Shown here: positions 8,159 through 13,975 of the stretch, in pieces | Numbering within the stretch: position 1 is the stretch's first letter | Layout of the letters: each line of letters begins with the position of its first letter | NCBI GenBank assembly: GCA_027460605.1 | Contig: JAPZAN010000052.1 | Location: forward strand, 3,927 to 21,098 | Direction of reading: 5' to 3' | Length of the DNA: 17,172 bases | Source: Candidatus Methanoperedens sp. | GTDB taxonomy: Archaea > Halobacteriota > Methanosarcinia > Methanosarcinales > Methanoperedenaceae | Notes under the pieces: model-generated | The model's database searches: none | Told to the model about the DNA's origin: nothing | What the model saw: the letters and a program-made list of their open reading frames with translations, nothing else | Program-made: the position numbers and the translations under genes

Positions 8159-9312
8159 TGCAGAAAGGCGAAATGTTCGTTGGCTGGTCAACAAAAGAAG
8201 ACGTAAGAAAACGCGGAGGCTCTGGCGGTCTTGTGACCTCCATGCTAGCTGCAGCGCTTGAAAAGAAGCTTGTAGATTCTGTCATTGTACTCAAGAAAAT
8301 AAATGAGTTCGAAGCAGTTCCGATTATTACATCTGATGTTAATGAAGTATTGAACTCTGCGGGTTCTTTGCACTCCGTCCCGAGTAACTTTGCAAAACTT
8401 ATTGCAAATAAAGGCATTAAAGTTGCCCTGCCGGCTAAGGGGTGCGATGTGCGCGGAATCATCGAGCAGAGCAAGCGCAATGCTGTAAATCTTGATAATA
8501 CTTTTATAATCGGTCTTAACTGCGGCGGGTCAATGCACCCTGTTGTAACGCGTGAGATGCTTGAAGTAATGTACAAAATCCAGCCAGAAGATGTGCACGG
8601 CGAGGAGATCGAGAAAGGAAAGCTCATTTTCGAGACAAAAGACGGAAAAGAGCACGCCATCACCATCGATGAACTTGAAGAAAAAGGGTACGGAAGGCGT
8701 GAAAGCTGCCGGTATTGCACGATAAAAGTGCCAAATAATTCCGATATCGCATGCGGCAACTGGGGCGTTACCGGAGACCTTGTAGGAAAAGCCACATTCG
8801 TTGAGATCAATTCAGAAAAAGGTGCAAAACTACTTCAAAATGCAGTAGATGCAGGATATGTGCAGGTGCAGAAGCCTGACGAGAAAGGCGTTGCGATGCG
8901 CGCCAAGATAAAAGGCGTGATGGAAGACCTTGGAAAGAAATGGAAAGGCAAGGTATTTGTCCCGATCGAGAATGGAAGGCTTGAATATTTCAGGAAAGAG
9001 CTTGAACACTGCATCGACTGCGGCGCATGCAAGACAGTTTGTCCGACATGCTCATGCGGCGATGTTTCAAAATGCACAGAGTTCCATTACCGCGGCGATG
9101 CTTATAAGATGTCGATGTACCATCTGGTGCGCTTTTTGCATCTTGCAGATTCGTGTATCGGATGCGGTCAGTGCAGCGATGTGTGCCCTGTCGATATCCC
9201 GCTTACGAGGCTGTACAGAAGGTTTGCCAACACAATGCAGGAGCAGTTGAAATATGAACCCGGCATGGACATGCGAAAACCGCCGTATTTTGAGGTGAAG
9301 TTAAATGAGTGA
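8158..9312 (+). CDS. FrhB/FdhB-type F420-dependent oxidoreductase subunit
   Basis: This family binds FAD and exchanges hydride with coenzyme F420. The 384-residue protein has the family N-terminus (GGSGGLVTSML near 20-35), a Cys-containing core (GCDVRG, CRYC, ACGNWG) and two C-terminal ferredoxin motifs (C285xxC288xxC291xxxC295 and C333xxC336xxC339xxxC343). Length and the paired C-terminal clusters resemble formate dehydrogenase beta (FdhB) more than the roughly 280-residue hydrogenase beta (FrhB). A further Cys cluster (CSCGDVSKC) lies between the two motifs. The ATG follows GAGGGGGTGG and touches the mvhD stop. With the FdhA-like protein downstream it resembles an FdhAB pair, so the likely role is feeding F420H2 electrons into Hdr, or reducing F420 in the opposite direction. 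The family call is strong; FdhB versus FrhB naming is uncertain. Confidence 0.9.
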   Translation: MQKGEMFVGWSTKEDVRKRGGSGGLVTSMLAAALEKKLVDSVIVLKKINEFEAVPIITSDVNEVLNSAGSLHSVPSNFAKLIANKGIKVALPAKGCDVRGIIEQSKRNAVNLDNTFIIGLNCGGSMHPVVTREMLEVMYKIQPEDVHGEEIEKGKLIFETKDGKEHAITIDELEEKGYGRRESCRYCTIKVPNNSDIACGNWGVTGDLVGKATFVEINSEKGAKLLQNAVDAGYVQVQKPDEKGVAMRAKIKGVMEDLGKKWKGKVFVPIENGRLEYFRKELEHCIDCGACKTVCPTCSCGDVSKCTEFHYRGDAYKMSMYHLVRFLHLADSCIGCGQCSDVCPVDIPLTRLYRRFANTMQEQLKYEPGMDMRKPPYFEVKLNE

Positions 9313-9763
9313 AGATTATATATTTAATAGGGATCAGAAAAAGGAAGAAGAGCGGAGCATAGCTTCGGATTTCTCTGGTTCATTGGAAGAAGGGATGTTG
9401 GCAAAAGAGAAAATAGAGACACTGGGAAATTCTTCAGGATTAACTCCTCTGAGTTTTGGTGTTAATGTTCATAACAGGATTATGGATAGAGATTCTGCAG
9501 GTGTCGGATTTTCTACCACAGAGATACTTAACAATTCATCAGGACTATCACCGTTGCGTCCATCTGGTGAAATCTATAGTATAAACAAGAAAAGTGTTTC
9601 TCTGGTTGAGGATTTTTCTGTCACTGAGGGCTTAGAAACCTTGAGAAATTCTTCAGGATTAACTCCATTGGATTTCGATATTGATGAACGCAGAGATTCA
9701 CCGCAAAGAACGCTAAGGACGAAAAGCCCAGTTATAACAAATTTTACTTACAAAGGAGAGTGA
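9305..9763 (+). CDS. Unrecognised small protein with three NSSGLTPL-type repeats
   Basis: I recognise no family. The 152-residue, polar, probably disordered protein contains one motif three times: IETLGNSSGLTPLSF (37-51), TEILNNSSGLSPLRP (72-86) and LETLRNSSGLTPLDF (110-124), at 35- and 38-residue spacing. Copies 2 and 3 are also preceded by a related FS-x-TE segment. There are no cysteines, membrane segment or signal peptide. Translation is credible: a GAGGTGA site (9292-9298) lies six bases before the ATG, the gene overlaps the FdhB-like stop by eight bases, and it ends at the next gene's ribosome site. Base composition is lower in GC (about 37-38% in sampled lines against 58% in a sampled neighbour line) and codons are less uniform, suggesting a young or acquired gene. 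A repeated short linear motif fits a docking or scaffold role, but that is a guess. Confidence 0.75.
   Translation: MSEDYIFNRDQKKEEERSIASDFSGSLEEGMLAKEKIETLGNSSGLTPLSFGVNVHNRIMDRDSAGVGFSTTEILNNSSGLSPLRPSGEIYSINKKSVSLVEDFSVTEGLETLRNSSGLTPLDFDIDERRDSPQRTLRTKSPVITNFTYKGE
9752..9760 (+). promoter_or_regulatory. Ribosome binding site that sets the start of the FdhA-like gene
   Basis: AAAGGAGAG lies at the end of the repeat-protein gene. The spacing from GGAG to the ATG at 9769 is ten bases, whereas the GTG at 9760 is part of the site itself. This supports initiation at 9769 (first residues MTDNVYSTICPGC). Confidence 0.65.
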
Positions 9764-9768
9764 ATTGG

Positions 9769-11184
9769 ATGACAGATAATGTTTATTCAACTATCTGCCC
9801 TGGCTGCAATTTCGGTTGCGGGTTATATATTCGAGAGAACGGGAAACTTGAAGTGGATTTCAGGAAATCCTCTCCTGCCAATGCCGGAAAGCTTTGCAGG
9901 TTCGGGATGAGCCTCTCCCGCCTCTACATGCCTGTTAAGTCGATAGTGGATGGAAAGGAGACCTCACTTGAAGAAGCTGCAAAAGAGGCTGCAAAGAGAA
10001 TATCGGCAAGCAAGGGTTCCACAGCTTTCCTCTCGTTCGGCAACACCACATGCGAGGAGCTTCTTGCATTCCAGAAAATCGCTGAATCCTATTTATGCAC
10101 GGGAGCGAATTTCGAGGCGCTTCCAAAAGATGCATATCAAATCCTGAGCGTGGGGATACCATACAGCGAAATAGAGACTGCAAAACATATCGTGCTTTTT
10201 ATCGACCCGTATGAGCAGTATCCGCTGATAGTCCGGCGCCTGCTTTCAGCCAAAAAGAAAGGAGCGAAGATAACCTCGGTATGGTGGAAGGATTTACCCA
10301 TTGCTGGTGAAAATATCCGACCTGCCGATGTTTCAAAATTGCAGCTCACAAAAGATTCTCTTGTTATCGCTGATTTCCACTCGCTTTCGGATGCTGAGCA
10401 GGTAAAGAATATACTGTCTCTTGTAAAGAACGCAGGCGCTAAAATAACATTCCTCAAGCCTTTTGCGAATTCAACAGGTGCATATTTATTGTATAAGGAT
10501 GCCAAGCAAAAGTCACTGGCACAGCTTGTTGAGGATATAAATAAAGGGACGATAAAGACATTGTTCTGTCTTGAATCCGACCCGTCTGCGCTGATACCTT
10601 CTGAGACACTTTCAAAACTCACGAACCTTATTGTCCAGACCGGGCAGGCGGTTTCGGCAAAGGCAAATGTGGTTATAGCCCATGAGCCCCTGTATAAGAA
10701 AAAAGGCACGCTCGTCAATAACGAGGGAAGGGCACAGGCGCTTGGCGGCGCAGGAACGAGCGGGCTTGACGCGCTTGGAATCATAGCTGGCGCCAAATTT
10801 GATTTCAATGTTCTTCATGAATCCGTTAAAAAGTCTATTGGAATTGCGTCAGTCGATGAATTCACAATCCCGAAATATGATAGACCTGCTTACGGCGCGA
10901 TACAGGCAGCGGCGAAACCGGCTGAAGCCAAAACGGCACTTGTAAGCGTGCACAACCCGTTCATGTGGTTCAATCTGGCAGACGATAACGATTTTGTGGA
11001 ATTGAATTTGAATGTTGTGAGGACGCTCAAGCTCCTGAAGGGCGGAACGCTCAAGATAAAGTCTAACGGCAGCGCCATTGAAAAGAAGTTCAAGGTGGCG
11101 CCTGTGCAGGATAATGTGTTGCTTGCAGGCAGGAAGTTTGGGATTGAAAAAGGGATTCTTACATCGGTTGAGATTTCGAGGTGA
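9769..11184 (+). CDS. FdhA/NuoG-like molybdopterin-family protein, probably without the metal site
   Basis: This protein belongs to the molybdopterin oxidoreductase superfamily (FdhA, FwdB, NuoG). The N-terminal cluster motif is CPGCNFGC with a later LCRFG, giving CxxCxxxC-x25-C. A GNTTCEELLAFQKIA segment aligns with the FdhA region that precedes the metal ligand. The FdhA Cys/Sec with its CRHS-like context is not visible; the equivalent stretch reads ANFEALPKDAY. The segment KKGTLVNNEGRAQALGG resembles the NuoG/FdhA cofactor domain. At about 471 residues it is far shorter than FdhA (about 680). I infer an inactive subunit that acts as a structural and electron bridge, not a formate dehydrogenase. 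The ATG at 9769 is preferred over the GTG at 9760 because the GGAG at 9755-9758 is ten bases from that ATG but almost touches the GTG. It follows the repeat protein and precedes a small protein within the operon. Confidence 0.8.
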   Translation: MTDNVYSTICPGCNFGCGLYIRENGKLEVDFRKSSPANAGKLCRFGMSLSRLYMPVKSIVDGKETSLEEAAKEAAKRISASKGSTAFLSFGNTTCEELLAFQKIAESYLCTGANFEALPKDAYQILSVGIPYSEIETAKHIVLFIDPYEQYPLIVRRLLSAKKKGAKITSVWWKDLPIAGENIRPADVSKLQLTKDSLVIADFHSLSDAEQVKNILSLVKNAGAKITFLKPFANSTGAYLLYKDAKQKSLAQLVEDINKGTIKTLFCLESDPSALIPSETLSKLTNLIVQTGQAVSAKANVVIAHEPLYKKKGTLVNNEGRAQALGGAGTSGLDALGIIAGAKFDFNVLHESVKKSIGIASVDEFTIPKYDRPAYGAIQAAAKPAEAKTALVSVHNPFMWFNLADDNDFVELNLNVVRTLKLLKGGTLKIKSNGSAIEKKFKVAPVQDNVLLAGRKFGIEKGILTSVEISR

Positions 11185-11186
11185 TA
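11178..11186 (+). promoter_or_regulatory. Ribosome binding site that sets the start of the 84-residue protein
   Basis: The bases GGAGGTGAT-like (CGAGGTGAT) match the archaeal anti-Shine-Dalgarno sequence almost perfectly and end four bases before the ATG at 11190. The site includes the TGA of the preceding gene and the alternative GTG at 11181, which argues against that GTG as a start. Confidence 0.75.
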
Positions 11187-11189
11187 GGT

Positions 11190-11444
11190 ATGGCAGAAGA
11201 GATAGCTGTTAATAAAGCGGAAGCAGCGCCGGAAGTTAAAGCTGAAGCCAGGAAGGAAGCCGATCCGGGCAAGGAGTTTGTGGACGGCATTATGACAGAG
11301 ATGAGCTTAAAAGGAGCATCAAAGAAGAGGCTTATCAAGAAGCTGGCAGAGCAGTATGGTTTTGATAAGCAGAAGGTGCTGTTCAGGCTCAGGCGCGCGC
11401 TGATTACGGAGAGGTATGCGGTGGCGCATGAGGCGGGGCATTGA
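11190..11444 (+). CDS. Small basic protein of unknown function, last gene of the hdr operon
   Basis: I recognise no named family. The 84-residue protein has an Ala/Glu/Lys-rich N-terminal third (about 2-26, probably disordered) and a compact, basic helical remainder. That remainder (SKKRLIKKLAEQYGFDKQKVLFRLRRAL) looks like a small helix-turn-helix or three-helix bundle. It contains no cysteine, so it is not a redox carrier. The start is set at the ATG at 11190, because GAGGTGAT (11179-11186) sits just before it; the in-frame GTG at 11181 lies inside that site. The site overlaps the stop of the FdhA-like gene (TGA at 11182-11184), giving tight coupling. The N-terminal composition resembles the C-terminal tail of HdrB. 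It could be an assembly factor, an extra subunit or a DNA-binding regulator; nothing in the sequence decides this. Confidence 0.72.
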   Translation: MAEEIAVNKAEAAPEVKAEARKEADPGKEFVDGIMTEMSLKGASKKRLIKKLAEQYGFDKQKVLFRLRRALITERYAVAHEAGH

Positions 11445-11467
11445 GGGATAGGAAGTTATTGTTTTTC
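11445..11467 (+). terminator. Possible weak archaeal terminator after the hdr operon
   Basis: The operon's last stop codon is followed within about 20 bases by GTTATTGTTTTTC, a short T-rich run of the kind that ends archaeal transcripts. There is no hairpin. The next gene is convergent and only 32 bases away, so some termination is expected here. The run is short, so the call is tentative. Confidence 0.3.
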
Positions 11468-11476
11468 ATCAAAATG

Positions 11477-11623
11477 TTATAAAACCGCCAGAAAAAGTCC
11501 TAAAATTATCATTGCTGCAATAATAACTTTGATGCGATCGTCGTTTATTCTCAAAAACTTAATGATAATTATCCCTGCTATAACTCCAACACCAAAAAGT
11601 GCTGCTCCAAGTTCCTTAATCAT
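11477..11623 (-). CDS. Predicted 48-residue membrane protein with two helices
   Basis: A short open frame of 48 residues reads MIKELGAALFGVGVIAGIII and continues with a charged loop (KFLRINDDRIK) and a second hydrophobic stretch (VIIAAMIILGLFLAVL). The two hydrophobic segments around a charged turn form a convincing helical hairpin, unlike random sequence. The ATG at 11623 is preceded on its strand by GAGATG, a plausible ribosome site, and by an A/T-rich TATA-like stretch at about 11645-11657. It is convergent with the hdr operon and lies downstream of the UspA-Fic gene on the same strand, separated by about 350 non-coding bases. I know no family for it. Function is unknown; the composition only supports a membrane location. 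Confidence 0.6.
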   Translation of the reverse strand: MIKELGAALFGVGVIAGIIIIKFLRINDDRIKVIIAAMIILGLFLAVL

Positions 11624-11642
11624 ATCGCATCTCAATTAAATT

Positions 11643-11658
11643 CAAAGTATTTATATTT
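11643..11658 (-). promoter_or_regulatory. Possible archaeal TATA box for the 48-residue membrane protein
   Basis: On the minus strand this stretch reads AAATATAAATAC and lies roughly 22-35 bases upstream of the ATG. That is compatible with an archaeal TATA box driving a very short leader. A/T-rich DNA is common in intergenic regions, so this is only suggestive. Confidence 0.35.
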
Positions 11659-11700
11659 ATCGTTGTTAAAACAAATCCATCCCTTCCGCAAAACCCCACA

Positions 11701-11753
11701 GGTGCATCCCGACAGGCGCCCCCTCATTCGCGCCCGGCGCCGCAGGCTGCACC
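11701..11753. repeat. Imperfect inverted repeat (possible stem-loop)
   Basis: The outer arms GGTGCA (11701-11706) and TGCACC (11748-11753) are exact complements. The inner arms GGCGCC (11715-11720) and GGCGCC (11736-11741) are also complementary. They are separated by small internal mismatched segments and a 15-base loop. It could form an RNA or DNA hairpin, or be the relic of a small repetitive element. Confidence 0.45.
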
Positions 11754-11808
11754 ATTTTCATTCCATGAACACGAATCCGTGTCGCTCTGTGTTTCATCCG
11801 TGCGCTCC

Positions 11809-11859
11809 GAGTTCGATAACACTGCGCCGCCGAGTTCGTACGAGTTCGTTTTGAGTTCG
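11809..11859. repeat. Four GAGTTCG repeats, the last three at 10-11 base spacing
   Basis: GAGTTCG occurs at 11809, 11832, 11842 and 11853. The last three copies form a short degenerate tandem array with one-helical-turn spacing. Function is unknown. It might be a protein-binding array or slippage-derived low-complexity DNA. Confidence 0.6.
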
Positions 11860-11865
11860 TTGTTC

Positions 11866-11877
11866 TTTATAAAAAAA
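11866..11877 (-). terminator. Possible poly-T terminator for the minus-strand operon
   Basis: On the minus strand the run of seven A residues reads as seven T residues, about 100 bases after the UspA-Fic stop codon. Archaeal RNA polymerase terminates at such U-rich tracts without a hairpin. No better candidate lies between the stop and the next gene. Confidence 0.35.
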
Positions 11878-11977
11878 TGCTGCTGTGCTTTGCGCTCTTT
11901 GCGGTGAGTACACCCAAAGGTTGCATCGTTTTCCTATCGGCGCCACAACTGTTGAAATAATTTAAGTATATTGCAGT

Positions 11978-13147
11978 CTAAATCAACGATTCCTCCTTAA
12001 GATACTTCGTATTCTCATTCAGGTATCTTTTGAAAAACCATTGCAGAAAAATCATCTCATCCTTTTTTATCTGAGACCGCTCCAGAGCGCTATAATAACC
12101 TGCTCTTTTTTCATAGGCTATATTAAACATAGGGAAGCCATGCTTATTTAAAACAAAGTTCATCATCAGCCTGCTTATTCTTCCGTTCCCGTCTGCGAAA
12201 GGATGAATAGTTACAAATTTCAGATGGACAAGCGCCGCAAGTTCTAAGGCGTGCATTTTGTCTTTATTTTTGCGATACCATCTGAAAAAATCCATTAGCA
12301 GAGGATATATTTCTGCGGGAAAAGGCGGTGTAAATCTACTTCCTGCAATCGTCACCTGATGCTGTCTTATCATCCCTGCTATGTCTTTTTTCGTGTTCTC
12401 AAATAATTTCTTGTGGAAGTACAATATGAGATCAAGCGATAAGTCCTTTTTGCAATCCAGCACTTCATAAAATACGCTCCGGTGCGCTTCCGCCTCTTTT
12501 ACATCACGCATAGGTTTTGCATTCGGGGTTATGCTTTTTTCGAGTAGCAAAGAGGTTTCCCGGAATGTCAGGGTTGAACCTTCTATCCTGTTCGTATCAT
12601 AAGTGAATTTGATAGCAAAGTTCTCCAATTCTTTTTCCTGCGCCGACGGAGGGATTGTTTCTCCCTGCGCTGAATATTCTTCTTTTATTTTGTCAAAAAG
12701 GTCAAACCATTTCTCCCTGTAAATCTCAGAAACAAACTGTCTTTTCAATTCTTCGATGTTTTGCGGCAACGCTTTCCCAAGGTATTTTTCCTTCTTTTCC
12801 TCGCCGCCCATGACAATGGTATGAACCCCGTATTTCTCAGCCGCATCCAGTATTGCCTGCGCTATAATCTCTGCCCGTACTCCCATCTTTGGCATTCGTT
12901 GCATGCTGACCCCGACCATCAGTTTCTGGATATCCACGCCCATTCCAGCGCCCGTTTTCAACACGCGTTCCAGCACTTCCTCGCCCCGCGCCACGAGTTC
13001 CTCGCGCTCGGAATCCTTGCGGGCTACGGCTACATAGATAGCAGCCATGCGGATATTATATGATCTCGTGATTTTCATTGCCGCAATCTCAGCCCTTCTT
13101 GCGCACGCCGTGCCGTCTGTAGCCAGCAGAATCTCATACCGTGTCAT
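11978..13147 (-). CDS. UspA-Fic fusion protein (truncated stress-protein domain joined to Fic AMP-transferase domain)
   Basis: Fic enzymes usually transfer AMP from ATP to a target hydroxyl. The catalytic motif HPFADGNGRISR (315-326) matches HPFxxGNGRxxR exactly. The inhibitory motif T185NRIEG190 matches (S/T)xxxE(G/N) and lies before the Fic core, as in class II Fic proteins that hold themselves inactive. Residues 1-115 are a universal-stress-protein fold (YEILLATDG near the start, GVHTIVMGG at 107-115). It ends just where UspA normally carries G-2x-G-9x-G(S/T), so ATP binding by this half is doubtful. Residues from about 116 (KKEKYLGKALP) match the usual N-terminus of archaeal Fic proteins of this type. 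The DNA shifts from GC-rich to AT-rich near the join. The ATG overlaps the NuoB-like stop by four bases, so the uspA start belongs to the membrane-complex operon. It may be a genuine fusion or a deletion product. Confidence 0.88.
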   Translation of the reverse strand: MTRYEILLATDGTACARRAEIAAMKITRSYNIRMAAIYVAVARKDSEREELVARGEEVLERVLKTGAGMGVDIQKLMVGVSMQRMPKMGVRAEIIAQAILDAAEKYGVHTIVMGGEEKKEKYLGKALPQNIEELKRQFVSEIYREKWFDLFDKIKEEYSAQGETIPPSAQEKELENFAIKFTYDTNRIEGSTLTFRETSLLLEKSITPNAKPMRDVKEAEAHRSVFYEVLDCKKDLSLDLILYFHKKLFENTKKDIAGMIRQHQVTIAGSRFTPPFPAEIYPLLMDFFRWYRKNKDKMHALELAALVHLKFVTIHPFADGNGRISRLMMNFVLNKHGFPMFNIAYEKRAGYYSALERSQIKKDEMIFLQWFFKRYLNENTKYLKEESLI

Positions 13148-13632
13148 GGCTTAACCTCTGTTTTTTTCATTTTCTGCGGAAGCTTATCAAGCGCAACCAT
13201 GATGCCGAATATGACTGCCTGCGGCCTGGGCGGGCATCCGGGTATGTACACGTCCACGGGGATGTATTTATCAACACCGCCGCCGCTTGCATAAGTATCC
13301 CCGAATATGCCGCCGTTGCATGCGCACGAACCCATTGCAACCACAAGTTTTGGCGATGGCGTGGCATTATAGGTCTTAAAGAGCGCAAGTTCCATGTTCC
13401 GCGTAACAGGACCTGTGACCAGCAGCATATCCGCATGGCGCGGGGAAGCTACTATGTAGATACCGAATCGCTCTATATCGTATATGGGATTTGACAGTGC
13501 ATTTACCTCAACTTCGCAGGCGTTGCATGAACCAGCATCCACCTCGCGTATGTGCAGCGAGCGCCCGAAGATTTTCTTTATTTTGTCATTGAGTCGCTGC
13601 CCCATGATCTCGACTTCATCCTCGACTGTCAT
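13144..13632 (-). CDS. NuoB/HycG-like small subunit of an Ehr-type membrane complex
   Basis: This 162-residue protein is the small electron-transfer subunit of complex I and group 4 hydrogenase-type complexes. It holds the single [4Fe-4S] cluster nearest the large subunit. Four cysteines are in place: GSC36NAC39E, GSC103AC and PGC133PPRP. It carries the CxxC form seen in formate-hydrogenlyase and Ech-type subunits, not the adjacent Cys-Cys of NuoB. The start is placed at the ATG at 13632, which overlaps the stop of the ferredoxin gene (ATGA) and follows GGGGGAAG. A longer in-frame extension upstream to 13734 would lie inside that gene and is basic and unlike the family. No membrane helix is needed; the protein docks on the cytoplasmic side. 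It overlaps the UspA-Fic gene by four bases. Confidence 0.92.
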   Translation of the reverse strand: MTVEDEVEIMGQRLNDKIKKIFGRSLHIREVDAGSCNACEVEVNALSNPIYDIERFGIYIVASPRHADMLLVTGPVTRNMELALFKTYNATPSPKLVVAMGSCACNGGIFGDTYASGGGVDKYIPVDVYIPGCPPRPQAVIFGIMVALDKLPQKMKKTEVKP

Positions 13633-13967
13633 ATCTTCCCCCGGATGCTGGTAAGAAGGTCTTCTTTTGTCTTTGACGCAAGTTCGTATTCCTGTGCGAG
13701 CTTGATTGCGCCTTCGGGGCATACCTCCTCGCATCTTCCGCAGAATATGCAGCCGCAGTATGATAATGTAAGGATTTTTTCACCCATCTCTTCGGTCAGC
13801 CATATAACGCCGGGCGGGCATACTGTTACGCATTTACCGCAGTAATTACACTTATCCGACAGAAGTTCCGGTTTCCCGCGAAAACCGGAAGGTGCAATAT
13901 CCGGAATTTGCGGATATTTCGTGGTTTGCGAGCCGGTTTTAAGGGTTTTTTTCAGGATATCAAGCAT
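13629..13967 (-). CDS. NuoI/HycF-like two-cluster ferredoxin subunit
   Basis: This 112-residue protein carries two [4Fe-4S] clusters and relays electrons from the soluble donor to the NuoB-like subunit. Motifs are C40xxC43xxC46xxxC50-P and C73xxC76xxC79xxxC83-P, with an extra Cys at 71. The order (short N-terminal region, two ferredoxin motifs, charged tail) is that of HycF/HyfH/NuoI. The start ATG has a TAGGTGA site five bases upstream and lies nine bases after the large-subunit stop. The stop overlaps the NuoB-like start, so the two are probably co-translated. The likely electron donor or acceptor is soluble ferredoxin, because no flavin-type NADH or F420 input subunit is encoded in the visible part of this operon. 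Confidence 0.92.
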   Translation of the reverse strand: MLDILKKTLKTGSQTTKYPQIPDIAPSGFRGKPELLSDKCNYCGKCVTVCPPGVIWLTEEMGEKILTLSYCGCIFCGRCEEVCPEGAIKLAQEYELASKTKEDLLTSIRGKI

Positions 13968-13975
13968 TTTTTCAC

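Larger units (their letters stand above)
11624..11977. other. Non-coding stretch with short repeats and a possible hairpin
   Basis: This 354-base gap between two minus-strand genes holds no convincing gene. The short open frame at 11663-11854 is arginine/histidine-rich and lacks a ribosome site. What can be seen: an imperfect hairpin (11701-11753), a perfect small stem ACACG-AATC-CGTGT (11769-11782), four copies of GAGTTCG (11809-11859), a run of seven A residues (11871-11877) and the phrase TTTGCGCTCTTTGCGGTGA (11889-11907). The middle is more GC-rich than the edges. Confidence 0.7.

Noticed and set aside
8100..8810. A 236-residue antisense open frame opposite the F420 oxidoreductase
   Set aside because: It is a shadow of a gene with clear family motifs and shows no domain of its own.
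9314..9330. TATA-box-like TTATATATTTAA inside the repeat-protein gene
   Set aside because: It encodes the DYIFN residues within a coupled operon and no downstream start nearby needs its own promoter; an internal promoter cannot be excluded but is unsupported.
9769..11184. Annotation as an active formate dehydrogenase alpha subunit
   Set aside because: The protein is too short and the expected Cys/Sec ligand context is not visible.
11663..11854. A 63-residue plus-strand open frame
   Set aside because: It is rich in Arg, His and Pro, has no ribosome site, resembles no domain and runs through the repeat-rich non-coding patch.
13633..13734. N-terminal extension of the NuoB-like subunit
   Set aside because: The extension is basic, unlike the family, overlaps the ferredoxin gene, and a coupled ATGA start at 13632 explains the gene better.
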